Source: Variovorax paradoxus (GTDB taxonomy: Bacteria > Pseudomonadota > Gammaproteobacteria > Burkholderiales > Burkholderiaceae_C). Taken from it: a DNA stretch of 64,000 nt. Under the pieces are notes generated by a model. The model had not been told where the DNA came from. It did no database searches and was given only the letters and a program-made list of their open reading frames with translations. The DNA is taken from assembly GCA_016806145.1 (NCBI GenBank), contig CP063166.1, positions 1,116,001 through 1,180,000 on the forward strand, in the 5' to 3' direction. Below are positions 17,924 to 26,893 of the stretch, in pieces. The first letter of the stretch is position 1. Each line of letters starts with the position of its first letter. The position numbers were made by a program, and so were the translations under genes.

Positions 17924-18640
17924 TCAAAAGCGTTCCTGCGGCGCGAGGTAGCGCCACTGGCCGGGCGCGAGGCCGGCCAGCGGCACGCGTCCGATGCGGA
18001 TGCGGCGCATCGCGAGGATGCGCAGTTCCATGCGGTCGCACAGGTGCGCGACCTGGCCCGGCTGCGCGCCCTTGAGCGCGAAGCGCAGTCCGGTCTGCTC
18101 GGGGGTCTGGCGGCCGATGCTCACGCGCGCGGGCGTGCGCTCGAAGCGCGCGAGCTGCTCGGGCGAGACGGCACCGGCCACGTCGACCATGATCTCGTGC
18201 TCGATCACGGAGGCGTCCTCGTGCAGCTTGCGCTCGATGCGGAACTCCTGCGTGAACGCCACCAGGCCGCTGGCGCCGGTCTCCAGCGGCGTCATGCACT
18301 GCTGGCCGCGCGCATGCGCGGGCAGGAAGCGCGGCGTGCCGTGCGCGGGCGCGAGGTTGGCCGCCACCAGCAGCGTGTGCGCCTGCTCGATGCGCAGGCC
18401 GGCCGGCTTGTGCAGCAGCAGCGTCACCGGCAGCACCGGCTCGGGCCGCGCGCCCGCCTCGATCTCCACCTGCTGGTGCGGCTGCACGCGCGACTGCGGC
18501 AGCAGCGCCGGCTGGCCGTCGACGCGCACCGCGCCGTTCTCGATCAGCAGCTCGGCCTCGCGCCGCGAACAGCCCGCGAGCGCGGCCACGCGCTTGGCGA
18601 GGCGGATGCCTTCGGCGTCGTGCCTTTGCGGCGCGCTCAT
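17924..18640 (-). CDS. S4-domain pseudouridine synthase homologue, RsuA/RluB/RluF type
   Basis: This 238-residue protein has an N-terminal S4 RNA-binding domain (about residues 10-60, RLAKRVAALAGCSRREAELL) and a pseudouridine synthase fold including LLLHKPAG at 75-81. The motif that is GRLDxxTxGL in the family here reads TPLETGASGL, so the catalytic Asp is replaced by Glu at residue 120 (codon GAG) and the preceding Arg is lost. It may be an inactive RNA-binding relative or use Glu. The start overlaps the upstream stop (TCAT on the plus strand), so it is coupled to the Nudix-MBL gene. Confidence 0.8.
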   Translation of the reverse strand: MSAPQRHDAEGIRLAKRVAALAGCSRREAELLIENGAVRVDGQPALLPQSRVQPHQQVEIEAGARPEPVLPVTLLLHKPAGLRIEQAHTLLVAANLAPAHGTPRFLPAHARGQQCMTPLETGASGLVAFTQEFRIERKLHEDASVIEHEIMVDVAGAVSPEQLARFERTPARVSIGRQTPEQTGLRFALKGAQPGQVAHLCDRMELRILAMRRIRIGRVPLAGLAPGQWRYLAPQERF

Positions 18641-20304
18641 GAAGCGACGGCCGCCTGCTGCCGGATGCGCGCCACGTGCGCCGCCAGCGAACGCGCGGCC
18701 ACCGGCCACAGCCGCTCGGGCACGTCGTCGTAGGCCAGCGGCAGCCATTGCTCGGGCGTGCCTTCGGGCAGCTTGCGCATCGCGGCCGCGATCTTGGCCT
18801 CGCGCTTGAGGCGGTGCGCCTTCAGGTAGGCGATGGCCGTGCGCGCGAAGCCGATCACGTGGCCGTGCGCGGGCAGGATGAATTCGACGCCGCCGGCCTC
18901 GCAGTTCGCGTCGAGCTTGTCGAGCGAATCGAGGTAGGCCGTCATGTCGCCATCGGGCGGATCGACCACCGTGGTGCTGCCGTTGAGGATGTGGTCGCCC
19001 GAGAACAGCAGTCCGTCCTCATCGAGCACCAGGCACAGGTGGTTGGCCGCGTGGCCCGGCGTGTGGATCACGCGCAGCGTGTGGGTGAGCGGCTGGCCAT
19101 CGGCACCGGTGCCCGAGAGCACCAGCCGTTCGCCGTCGGCCAGCTCGCGCTCGGCCGAGAAGCGCGCGCTCGCGCGCGCCGTGGGCGCCGACGACAACCC
19201 CAGGATCGGCGGCTTCGCGGCGCCGGCCAGCGCCTGCAGCGGCGCCGCGCCCGGCGAGTGGTCGGCATGCGAATGCGTGCAGACGATCATGCGGATGTCG
19301 CCCCTGGCGGCCTGCCACAGCCGCTCGATGTGGGCGGGATCGTTCGGGCCCGGGTCGATCACGATGTGGCCGGTGGTGGCGTCGCCCACGATGTAGCTGT
19401 TGGTGCCCGGGCCGGTCATCGCGCTCGGGTTGGGCGCGGTCAGGCGCTGCACGTTCTTCAGCAGCGCCACCGGCGTATCGCTCTTCCAGTCGAGCGAATG
19501 CAGCATCTGGCCGTCGGGGCAGACCAGCGCGAGCTCGCCGAAGGGCGGGTCGTTCTCCATGAAGCGCTCGTCGCGGCCGTTGACGAAGCCGCCGCGCGGG
19601 CAGCTGGTCCACAGCGGCTTTTCGCTCGCGCAGGCTGCCAGCACCGCATCGACGCTGGCATACGAGGCCATGCGCTGCAGCGTGCGCACGGTCGGGAAGA
19701 TCATGAAGAAGCTGCCGGCCGCGTGGCGCGCCAGCGCATCGGCCGGGCGCACCCAGCTCGGCTCGAACTGCTCGCTCTCGTCGGCCGAGGGCTCCTGGCC
19801 CTCGGGCATGCGCGCCACCAAGAAGGGCACGTCGAAGCGCTTGGGCAGGTCGCGGTCGGTGATCCAGTGCGCGAAGGTGAACACGCGGTCGGCCTCGAGC
19901 ACCAGTCCGCGCGCCGCGCACTGCTCGGCGAAGGGCACGGCCGCGTGGCCGTCGCGGTCCATCGCGGCGATGTCGGCGGCGCCGGCCGGGCGGCCGTCGG
20001 CATGGTGCGCGAGCAGCACGCCGAGCTCCTCGAAGCATTCGCGGATCGCGGCCACCGCCTGCGTGGCCTGCAGCGGGCTCTGCGTGGGGCGGCGCGCGGC
20101 CGTGCGCGCGGCGACCTCGTCGGCCGCGTCGATGTGGCCGCCGGGGAAGACGTAGGCGCCGGGCGCGAAGCTGGCGGTGGCCGAGCGGCGCGTCATCAGC
20201 ACCTCGATGCCGGACGCGGTATCGCGCAGGAGCAGCACGGTGGCCGCGGCGCGCACCGCCACCGGTTCGCGCTGGGGATGAATGAGTTGTGTGGGACGAA
20301 CCAT
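18637..20304 (-). CDS. Nudix hydrolase-metallo-beta-lactamase fold fusion protein
   Basis: This 555-residue protein has two hydrolase domains. Residues 15-200 form a Nudix domain: GG at 55-56 and RECFEELGVL at 88-97 are the core of the Nudix box. Residues 285-555 form a metallo-beta-lactamase fold: HSHADH at 344-349 is the metal motif, followed by HTPGHAANHLCL and SGDHILNG. The MBL half resembles LACTB2/GloB-like hydrolases. Nudix-MBL fusions of this kind occur in Burkholderiales, but the substrate is unknown. ATG start at 20304. It is coupled to the pseudouridine synthase homologue through an overlapping stop and start. Confidence 0.85.
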   Translation of the reverse strand: MVRPTQLIHPQREPVAVRAAATVLLLRDTASGIEVLMTRRSATASFAPGAYVFPGGHIDAADEVAARTAARRPTQSPLQATQAVAAIRECFEELGVLLAHHADGRPAGAADIAAMDRDGHAAVPFAEQCAARGLVLEADRVFTFAHWITDRDLPKRFDVPFLVARMPEGQEPSADESEQFEPSWVRPADALARHAAGSFFMIFPTVRTLQRMASYASVDAVLAACASEKPLWTSCPRGGFVNGRDERFMENDPPFGELALVCPDGQMLHSLDWKSDTPVALLKNVQRLTAPNPSAMTGPGTNSYIVGDATTGHIVIDPGPNDPAHIERLWQAARGDIRMIVCTHSHADHSPGAAPLQALAGAAKPPILGLSSAPTARASARFSAERELADGERLVLSGTGADGQPLTHTLRVIHTPGHAANHLCLVLDEDGLLFSGDHILNGSTTVVDPPDGDMTAYLDSLDKLDANCEAGGVEFILPAHGHVIGFARTAIAYLKAHRLKREAKIAAAMRKLPEGTPEQWLPLAYDDVPERLWPVAARSLAAHVARIRQQAAVAS

Positions 20305-20423
20305 GGGGCGATTATGGAGAGCCGGCGCGCCGGCCGTGTGTCGCGCATAAGCACATGCCGAAGCAGGTATGAGCATCGCGCCAGAATCCGGGGCCTGCAC
20401 CGCTCGAACCGAGGACCACAGCC

Positions 20424-21431
20424 ATGACCCCTTTCCACTTCCCGAGCCGGCGCCTGCGCGCGCTGCTGACGGCCGCTGCATTGTGCGCGTCGATCGCGCC
20501 CGTGGCGCATGCGCAGGCCGATTGGCCGCAACAGCCGGTAACGCTGATCATGGGCTTTCCCGCCGGCTCCGGCGTCGACGTGGTGGCCCGCACCATCCAG
20601 GACCCGCTGACGCGCCAGCTCGGCAAGCCCGTCGTCATCGACTACCGCTCGGGCGCGGCCGGCAACATCGCGAGCGAGTACGTGGCCCATGCGAAGCCCG
20701 ACGGCTACACGCTCGCGTTCGGCACCGCCGCCACCCACGGCAGCAATGCCGCGCTCTACAAGAAGCTGCCCTTCGACGTCGAGGCCGACTTCGTGCCGGT
20801 GGCGCCGGTGCTCGATGTGTCGAACGTGCTCACCATCAACCCCGACGTCATCAACGTGAAGACGCTCAAGGAGTTCGTCGCGCTGGTCAAGGCCAATCCC
20901 GGCAAGTACAACTACGCCTCCACCGGCAATGGCGCCGGCACCCACATGGCCTTCGCCGAGTTCAACGCGCGGCTGGGGCTCGACATGGTCCACGTGCCCT
21001 ACAAGGGCGGCCCCGAGGCCATCACCTCGGTGGTGCGCGGCGAGACCTGCTGCATCATGAACCAGGTCCAGACCATCCTGCCGCACTACAAGGCCGGCAA
21101 GGTGCGGCTGCTGGGCGTGACCACCGCCACGCCGGTGGCCGCGGTGAAGGAGGTGCCCACCATCGCCTCGAGCGGCCTGCCCGGCACCCAGGGCTTCGAC
21201 AGCTCGATCTGGTTCGGCATCTTCGCGCCCAAGGGCACCGACGCGCGCATCGTCGAGAAGCTCAACGCCGCCGTGAAGACCGTGCTCGAGCAGCCCGAGA
21301 TCCGCGAGAAGTTCGAGAGCCAGGGCAACACCATCCGCATCGAGACGCCCGCGCAGTTCAGGAAGACGGTGCACGACAATCGCGTGAAGTGGGCGGAGGT
21401 CGCGAAGACGGCGAACATCAGCATCGATTGA
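20424..21431 (+). CDS. Tripartite tricarboxylate transporter (Bug) substrate-binding protein
   Basis: This 335-residue periplasmic protein has a Sec signal peptide with cleavage after HAQA at about residue 32. WPQQPVTLIMGFPAGSGVDV and GKPVVIDYRSGAAGNIASE are the ligand-binding and dimer motifs of the Bug/TctC family. TctA/TctB membrane genes are absent nearby, as is usual for orphan Bug proteins of this clade. The ligand is unknown; the family binds carboxylates and related small molecules. ATG 20424 follows GAGGACCACAGCC. The LysR gene 94 bases downstream may regulate this region. Confidence 0.9.
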   Translation: MTPFHFPSRRLRALLTAAALCASIAPVAHAQADWPQQPVTLIMGFPAGSGVDVVARTIQDPLTRQLGKPVVIDYRSGAAGNIASEYVAHAKPDGYTLAFGTAATHGSNAALYKKLPFDVEADFVPVAPVLDVSNVLTINPDVINVKTLKEFVALVKANPGKYNYASTGNGAGTHMAFAEFNARLGLDMVHVPYKGGPEAITSVVRGETCCIMNQVQTILPHYKAGKVRLLGVTTATPVAAVKEVPTIASSGLPGTQGFDSSIWFGIFAPKGTDARIVEKLNAAVKTVLEQPEIREKFESQGNTIRIETPAQFRKTVHDNRVKWAEVAKTANISID

Positions 21432-21525
21432 TGCGGGAGGCGGCGCGGCGCCGTGCCCCGCCGAGCGTTCGCGTCGCGCGCCCCCGCCCAGGCACGCCCA
21501 CCCCCGACTGACGCACCATCCCACC

Positions 21526-22476
21526 ATGTCCCTGCCCGACACCGGCGAGCACGACCGCCGACTGGACGAATCGCTGCTGCGCTCGCTCCACGTGCTGCTG
21601 AGCGAGGCCAGCGTGTCGCAGGCCGCGGCCAGGCTCGGCGTGGCGCAGTCCGCGCTGAGCCGCCACCTCAAGGTGCTGCGCCAGCTCACCGGCGACGAGC
21701 TGCTGGTGCGCGTGGGCAACCGCATGGTGCTGACCGAGCGCGCGCAGGCGCTGGCCGTGCCCACGCGGCGCATCCTCGCCGACATGTCGCTGCTGACCGC
21801 CGAGGCCGGGCCGGTCGAGCCGCGCGAGCTGCGCCAGAGTTTCCGCATCGCGACCTACGACTTCCTGCCGCGCCAGTTCTTCGCCGACATCGCCGAGCGC
21901 GTGGCGCGCCAGGCGCCCGAATGCGACGTGGTGATCCGCGGCCTGGGCTCGCGCTTCGAGCACTACCGCCAGCTCGCCGACGGCGAGGTCGACATGGTCA
22001 TCACCATCTGGCCCGAACTGCCCGGGCACCTGCGCGCCGCCAGCCTGCTGACCGAGCCCATGGTCTGCCTGGTGCGCGAGGGCCATCCGCTGGCCAGGGC
22101 GCCGATGACGCTCGACGACTACCGGCGCGCGCGCCACCTGTCCTCGCTCGAGCACGTGCCGGGGCAGGGCACCATCATCGATGCACAGCTGGCCGAGCTC
22201 GGCGTGTCGGTCCACACGGCGATGCACACCCAGTTCCTCGGCATGGCGCCGGCCATCCTCGCGCGCACCGATCTCGTCTTCACCACCGGCCGCCTGCTGG
22301 CCGAGGACTTCGCGCGCCAGTACCCGCTCGCGATCGTGCCCTTTCCCGCGAAGATCAAACCGCACCGCTACCGCCTCGTGTGGCACGAGCGCACGCACAA
22401 GAACCAGGCCATGCGCTGGCTGCGCGGCGAGCTGACGGCGGCCGCGCGCGAGCTGGCGCACCGGCCCAGGTCATGA
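21526..22476 (+). CDS. LysR-family transcriptional regulator
   Basis: This 316-residue protein has an N-terminal winged helix (about residues 15-75; ASVSQAAARLGVAQSALSRH is the recognition segment) and a periplasmic-binding-type effector domain from about residue 95. RIATYDFLPRQFFADIAERV resembles the NodD/LinR-type effector domain group. It lies between a Bug gene and an adenosine-deaminase-like gene, all on the same strand. The short gap after it contains two palindromes. The effector is unknown. Confidence 0.88.
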   Translation: MSLPDTGEHDRRLDESLLRSLHVLLSEASVSQAAARLGVAQSALSRHLKVLRQLTGDELLVRVGNRMVLTERAQALAVPTRRILADMSLLTAEAGPVEPRELRQSFRIATYDFLPRQFFADIAERVARQAPECDVVIRGLGSRFEHYRQLADGEVDMVITIWPELPGHLRAASLLTEPMVCLVREGHPLARAPMTLDDYRRARHLSSLEHVPGQGTIIDAQLAELGVSVHTAMHTQFLGMAPAILARTDLVFTTGRLLAEDFARQYPLAIVPFPAKIKPHRYRLVWHERTHKNQAMRWLRGELTAAARELAHRPRS

Positions 22477-22510
22477 CGGCGCTGTCATAACCTGCTGCAC
22501 AGCGCTGTGC
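22473..22510. promoter_or_regulatory. Two adjacent palindromes upstream of the deaminase gene
   Basis: ATGAC-N6-GTCAT (22473-22488) overlaps the lysR stop, and GCACAGCGCTGTGC (22497-22510) is a perfect 14-bp palindrome. A TATCGT -10-like hexamer (22534-22539) follows. They plausibly form a promoter-operator for the adenosine-deaminase-like gene at 22548, perhaps bound by the adjacent LysR protein. Confidence 0.45.
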
Positions 22511-22547
22511 TGGGCGCGGGCGGTGGGCGTGGCTATCGTCGCCGTCC

Positions 22548-23627
22548 ATGTCCACCCCTTCCTCCTCCGCGCCGGTCCGCCCGGACCTGCTCGCCCGGTT
22601 GCCCAAGACCGACCTGCATTTCCACATGGCCGGCACCCTGCGCCCGGCCACGCTGGTCGCACTCGCGCGCCAGTACGAACTGCCGTTGCCGCGCCCGGTC
22701 GACACGCTCTACAGCTACCGCGACTTCTACGACTTCATCGACGTGCTGCGCATCGCGGCGCAAGCGGTGCGCAGCAGCGCCGATTTCGAGCGCGTGGCCT
22801 ACGAGGCCGTGGAGGACGCCGCGCGCAGCAGCAACGCGCGCCATGTCGAGCTGTCGTTCAATCCGCAGTACTTCATGCCCACGGGCGTGCCCTATCGCGT
22901 GCAGGTCGAGGGGCTGGTGGCCGGCCTGCGCGCCGCGCGACAGGACTTCGGCTGCTCGGGCCTGCTGATCGCCTCCTTCGACCGCGGCCTGCCGCTCGAC
23001 AGCGCCGAGCGCGCGATGGACGACATCCTCGGCCTGCGCTCCGACCTCGTCGTCGGCGTGGGCCTCGACGGCCCCGAGCGCGCGGGCCCGCCCGCCAGCT
23101 TCGCGGCCCTGTTCGAGCGCGCGGGCCGCGCCGGCCTCCAGCGCACCGCCCATGTCTGCGAGGACAACCAGACGCTCGAGGAGGCGCCGCCTTCCAACGT
23201 CGACGACTGCATCCACCTGCTGGGCTGCGACCGGCTCGACCATGGCTACAACCTGCTCGCCAGCGACGACGGCCTGCGGCGCGCGCGCGACCGCGGCGTG
23301 CATTTCTGCGTCTGCGGCATCACGAGCGTGGTGCGCAACCAAAGGCGGCGGCTCGACAGCGTGAAACGCATGGTCGACGCGGGCCTGCCGGTCAGCCTCA
23401 ACACCGACGACCCCGCGATGTTCCACACCGACCTCAGCCACACCTACGCCACCGTGCTCGAGGGCAACGGTTGGGGCTGGGCGCAGGCGCGCGCCTTCAG
23501 CCTCGCGGGCGTCGACGCCTGCTGGCTCGACGACGACGCGAAGCGCAACCTGCGCGCCGATTTCGAACGCGAGATCGCCGCGCTCGAGCGCGAGCAGGCT
23601 GCTCCCCTGGAAACGAACCGCGACTGA
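22548..23627 (+). CDS. Adenosine deaminase family protein
   Basis: This 359-residue amidohydrolase-fold enzyme has KTDLHFHMAGTL at 20-31, whose H24 and H26 are metal ligands. GLDGPE lies mid-protein, and TAHVCED holds the catalytic His/Glu region. RLDHGYNL and SLNTDDP supply the later metal and base residues. All catalytic positions of the adenosine/AMP deaminase superfamily appear intact, although the canonical HAGE is AHVCE here. The substrate could be adenosine, adenine or a related aminopurine. It is flanked by two Bug proteins and a LysR regulator, suggesting a catabolic role. There is no good Shine-Dalgarno sequence before ATG 22548. Confidence 0.85.
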   Translation: MSTPSSSAPVRPDLLARLPKTDLHFHMAGTLRPATLVALARQYELPLPRPVDTLYSYRDFYDFIDVLRIAAQAVRSSADFERVAYEAVEDAARSSNARHVELSFNPQYFMPTGVPYRVQVEGLVAGLRAARQDFGCSGLLIASFDRGLPLDSAERAMDDILGLRSDLVVGVGLDGPERAGPPASFAALFERAGRAGLQRTAHVCEDNQTLEEAPPSNVDDCIHLLGCDRLDHGYNLLASDDGLRRARDRGVHFCVCGITSVVRNQRRRLDSVKRMVDAGLPVSLNTDDPAMFHTDLSHTYATVLEGNGWGWAQARAFSLAGVDACWLDDDAKRNLRADFEREIAALEREQAAPLETNRD

Positions 23628-23640
23628 AGGACCCCCCGCC

Positions 23641-24630
23641 ATGCACCTCGACACCGCACGCCGCCGCGCACTGCTCGCCGCCCTGGCCTTCGCCGCCTGC
23701 ACCACCGCCGCCCTCGCCGAGCCCGCCTGGCCCGCGCGCCCGATCACCCTGATCGTGCCCTACGGTGCCGGCGGCAACGTCGACGTCATGGCGCGCTGGA
23801 TCGCGCCCGAGCTCGCCACGCGCCTCGGGCAACCGGTGGTGATCGAGAACGTGTCGGGCGCCGGCGGCGTCATCGGCACCGAGAAGGCCGTGCGCGCCAG
23901 GCCCGATGGCTACACCCTGCTGCTGTCGGTCGAGAGCACCGTCGTCATCGCGAAGATGGTGACGCCTTCCACCGTGCGCTACGATGGCCTCGCCGACCTC
24001 GTGCCCGTCACGCTGCTCGGTGCCCAGCCGCTGGCGCTGGTGGGCAAGCCCGCGCTGCAGCCCAAGACCAGCGAGGCGCTGTATGCCGACCTCAAGGCCG
24101 CGCCCGGCAAGTACAGCTACGCGAGCTCTGGCGTCGGTACCTCGCTGCACCTGGGCGGCGAGCTGCTCAAGCAGCGCGGCGGCGTCGACATGGTCCATGT
24201 GCCGTACCGCACCGGCGTGCAGATCGTGAGCGACCTCAGCGGCAACCAGCTCGACCTCGCCGTGCTGCCGCTGTCGATGGTCATCCAGCAGGCGCGCGCG
24301 GGCAAGCTGCGCGTGTACGGCGTGATGGCGGAGAGCGCCTCGGCCGCCATGCCCGAAGCGCCGCCGCTGGCCAGCGTGCCTGCGTGGCGCGGCGCCGACG
24401 TGTCGGTCTGGCAGGGCATCTTCGCGCCCAAGGGAACGCCGCCGCAGATCGTCGCGCAGCTGCATGCCGCGCTGGCGCAGGTGCTCGCGAACCCGGGCGT
24501 GCGCAGGAATTTCGAGGAGGGCGGCGTCACGCCGCTGGGCGCAGGGCCGAAGGAGTTCGCGGCGTTCCTGCAGGGCGAGGATGCGAAGTTCGGCGCGATC
24601 GTCGCGAAGGGGAACATCAGGGCCGAGTAG
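23641..24630 (+). CDS. Tripartite tricarboxylate transporter (Bug) substrate-binding protein
   Basis: This 329-residue periplasmic protein has a signal peptide ending TAALAEP near residue 27. WPARPITLIVPYGAGGNVDV and GQPVVIENVSGAGGVIGTE are the Bug family motifs. It begins 13 bases after the deaminase stop, so the two are probably co-transcribed, and the ligand may be linked to the deaminase substrate (inference). No TctA/TctB genes are adjacent. It converges with the DUF1272 gene. Confidence 0.9.
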   Translation: MHLDTARRRALLAALAFAACTTAALAEPAWPARPITLIVPYGAGGNVDVMARWIAPELATRLGQPVVIENVSGAGGVIGTEKAVRARPDGYTLLLSVESTVVIAKMVTPSTVRYDGLADLVPVTLLGAQPLALVGKPALQPKTSEALYADLKAAPGKYSYASSGVGTSLHLGGELLKQRGGVDMVHVPYRTGVQIVSDLSGNQLDLAVLPLSMVIQQARAGKLRVYGVMAESASAAMPEAPPLASVPAWRGADVSVWQGIFAPKGTPPQIVAQLHAALAQVLANPGVRRNFEEGGVTPLGAGPKEFAAFLQGEDAKFGAIVAKGNIRAE

Positions 24631-24641
24631 CGTGGCGCGCC

Positions 24642-24953
24642 CTAGCGCTGCGCCGGCGGCACCTGCCGCACCTTCTCGATGAAGGCCTCCAGTTCCGCTC
24701 CGCGCTCCCACTTCAAATGCTTGCGCTGCACCGCCGCCGGCTGCTTGCCCAGGAACACCCCGGGCCGCCTTTCGGTCGCCGGCCGGATCGGCCGCGGCGC
24801 GAAGCCGCCGCCGCAGTTGGGACAGACGTCGTGCAGCACGTTCTGCGCGCAGTCGGCACAGTAGGTGCATTCGTAGCTGCAGATGCGCGCATCGGTCGCG
24901 TTCGGCGGCAGGTCCTTGTCGCAGTACTCGCAGTTGGGCCTGAGTTCGAGCAT
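24642..24953 (-). CDS. DUF1272 zinc-ribbon-like protein
   Basis: This 103-residue protein has cysteine pairs in its first half: CEYCD at 8-12, CSYECTYCADC at 25-35 and CPNCGGGF at 44-51. They probably bind zinc ions. The C-terminal part is basic and has no recognised domain. DUF1272 proteins are small and of unknown function. Its ATG (24953) lies four bases after the stop of the EamA gene, so it is the second gene of that unit. Confidence 0.85.
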   Translation of the reverse strand: MLELRPNCEYCDKDLPPNATDARICSYECTYCADCAQNVLHDVCPNCGGGFAPRPIRPATERRPGVFLGKQPAAVQRKHLKWERGAELEAFIEKVRQVPPAQR

Positions 24954-24957
24954 GGGT

Positions 24958-25899
24958 TCATCTCCGGAGAAATGGCAGGGGGATGGTGCCGCGCGCGGGC
25001 AGCGTCATCGCGATCACGCCGGCCATGATGCACGCAAGCCCGGCCCACGCGGTGGGCGCGAGCCGCTCGCCGAGGAACAGCACGCCGATGGCCACGCCGA
25101 TCGGCACGCGCAGGTAGGCCTGGGCGGCGGTCGACATCGGGCCCAGGGTGCGGATCAGCCGGAAGTAGATCGTGAAGGCCAGCGCGGTCGAGACCACGGC
25201 GAGCGCGAGCACGGCGGCCAATGACGCGGCCGAGGGCGCGAGGGTCCAGGGGCGGTCGATCAGCAGGCTCGCGGGCAGCAGCAGCGCGGCGCCGCTCACG
25301 AGCGAGCCTGCGGCCGGCAGCATCGGGTCCAGGCCCTTGAACACGCGGCCGAACATCGCGGCGCAGCCGTAGCAGACCGCGGCCGCGACCAGCGCGAGCT
25401 GGGACCAGAGCGACTGGCCGAGGCCGCCGAGCGCCTCCACGCCGACGATCAGGCAGATGCCGGCCAGCCCGGCCGCCACGCCGAACAGCCGCCGCAGCGT
25501 GGGCCGCTCGGCGCCGGCCAGGCCCAGGCTCAGCAGGAAGATGAAGATCGGCGAGGTCGAGTTGAGGATGGTCGCGAGGCCGGCGTCGACGCTGCGTTCG
25601 GCCCAGGCGATCAAGGTGAAGGGCAGCACGCTGTTGAGGCCGGCCTGCAGCGCGAAGCGGCGCCAGCTGGCCGCGTCGCGCGGCAGCCGCAGGCCGCGCA
25701 GCCGCAGCACGGCCAGCAGCAGCACGCCCGCGACCAGCGTGCGCGCCGCGATCAGCGTGACCGGCGGAAGGGTCGCGACGCCGATCTTGATGAAGGTGTA
25801 GGAAGCGCCCCAGCAGGTGGCGAGCAGCGCGAGCAGCGCCCATTCGAGGGCGGGGGCCCGGGGTTTGGCTGACGCGGCGAGGGTGGTGGTGGTCGGCAT
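24958..25899 (-). CDS. EamA/DMT-family transporter
   Basis: This 313-residue protein has ten hydrophobic segments in two EamA repeats. The first begins LEWALLALLATCWGASYTFIK and the second follows about residue 160. I start it at the ATG at 25899; a 12-codon upstream extension is open but adds nothing conserved. Substrate is unknown. It is followed at four bases by the DUF1272 gene. It lies downstream of the GntR gene on the same strand, with a 63-bp gap. Confidence 0.86.
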   Translation of the reverse strand: MPTTTTLAASAKPRAPALEWALLALLATCWGASYTFIKIGVATLPPVTLIAARTLVAGVLLLAVLRLRGLRLPRDAASWRRFALQAGLNSVLPFTLIAWAERSVDAGLATILNSTSPIFIFLLSLGLAGAERPTLRRLFGVAAGLAGICLIVGVEALGGLGQSLWSQLALVAAAVCYGCAAMFGRVFKGLDPMLPAAGSLVSGAALLLPASLLIDRPWTLAPSAASLAAVLALAVVSTALAFTIYFRLIRTLGPMSTAAQAYLRVPIGVAIGVLFLGERLAPTAWAGLACIMAGVIAMTLPARGTIPLPFLRR

Positions 25900-25962
25900 G
25901 GCGCGCCGATCATCGCGAAGGCCGCGCGCGGACACTTCGGCCGCGGCCGAAACGTGCCCGTC

Positions 25963-26727
25963 TCAGTGGCCGTGCCCGTGGTGCGGGTCGTCCGCACCGC
26001 CATTGAGCAGCGTCGCGAGGTCGGTCTCCTGCTCGGCCGCCGCGCCCTCGATCACGCGCCGTTCGAGCTCGTCGAGGTGCTCGAGCGCCACGGCCAGCGC
26101 CTTGTCGAGCGACTTGCCGGCGGTCAGCGCATCGATGATCTGTTCGTGTTCGCGCGGCGCGCAGCTCGCGGCCTCGGCCGAGTCGTAGAGCGCCTTGTAG
26201 AGCTCGGTGTTCGCGATCAGCCGGCCGATGTAGGACAGCAGTTCCTCGCTGCCCGCCATCTGCGCCAGCAGCAGGTGGAAGTCGCCCGCCAGGCGCACCG
26301 CGTCTTCGCGCCGCCCTTCCTTGAACGCCTTCTGCTCGGCCTGCACGTGCTTGCGCAGGGTGGCCACCTGCTCGCGCGAGAGCTGGCCGAACAGCGTGCT
26401 CACGAGCCCGGCCTCGACGATGCGGCGCGCGCGGTAGGTGCCGCGCATGTCCTCGATCGAGGGGTTGGGCACGAAGGCACCGCGGTTGTGCTCGAGCACC
26501 AGCCGCTTCTCGGAACCCAGCCGCGCCAGCACCTTGCGTACCGCGCCGCGCGTGCAGCCCAGCGCCTCGGCCAGCGCGCGCTCGCGCAGCGGCGTGCCGG
26601 GCCGCAGCTTGCCGCTGAGCAGCGCCTTGGAGACGGCGGCATAGACGCGTTCATCCACGTTGGCGCCATCGGCGTCGGTGGGCTCGGGGGAGGGTGCGGG
26701 CGCGGAAGGCTTGCGGGTGGCGGGCAT
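25963..26727 (-). CDS. GntR-family regulator, FadR/FCD subfamily
   Basis: This 254-residue protein has a winged helix at about residues 25-90 (GTPLRERALAEALGCTRGAVR, then LEHNRGAFVPNPS) and an all-helical FCD effector domain from about 95. The FCD metal-site residues include the His of DFHLLLAQMAGSEELL and AREHEQIID-like positions. The His-rich end HHGHGH is unusual and might bind metal. It is divergent from the DUF3311-symporter operon. A doubled TGGTNNACCA operator in between matches the family consensus, so it very likely represses that operon. Confidence 0.88.
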   Translation of the reverse strand: MPATRKPSAPAPSPEPTDADGANVDERVYAAVSKALLSGKLRPGTPLRERALAEALGCTRGAVRKVLARLGSEKRLVLEHNRGAFVPNPSIEDMRGTYRARRIVEAGLVSTLFGQLSREQVATLRKHVQAEQKAFKEGRREDAVRLAGDFHLLLAQMAGSEELLSYIGRLIANTELYKALYDSAEAASCAPREHEQIIDALTAGKSLDKALAVALEHLDELERRVIEGAAAEQETDLATLLNGGADDPHHGHGH

Positions 26728-26777
26728 AGGCAGGCGGATTTTGCCTGCGTCGCGCCACCCCGGGGAAAGCCCCCGGA

Positions 26778-26850
26778 TTGACGCGGCCCGGTCCGCTTCG
26801 TACCATTCGCGGAAATTTGGTTAACCAAAATAAAATGATATGGTTGACCA
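26778..26850 (+). promoter_or_regulatory. Promoter with paired GntR-type operators
   Basis: TTGACG (26778-26783) and TACCAT (26801-26806), 17 bp apart, form a plausible sigma-70 promoter. TTTGGTTAACCAAA (26816-26829) is a perfect palindrome over the expected start site. TGGTTGACCA (26841-26850) is a second copy whose centre is 23 bp away, about two helical turns. The TGGTNNACCA core is the known recognition type of FadR-subfamily GntR proteins. Confidence 0.75.
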
Positions 26851-26893
26851 AAAATCCGGATATCCACAACCACACACGACAACGGAGACACAC

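Noticed and set aside
20321..20334. GCCGGCGCGCCGGC palindrome in the gap between the Nudix-MBL and Bug genes as an operator
   Set aside because: It is perfectly symmetric but made only of G and C, so it is likely to occur by chance at this base composition. No half-site recurs nearby.
20424..24630. A possible complete tripartite tricarboxylate transporter locus
   Set aside because: Two Bug binding proteins are present but no TctA or TctB membrane gene. The locus is orphan binding proteins with a regulator and a deaminase.
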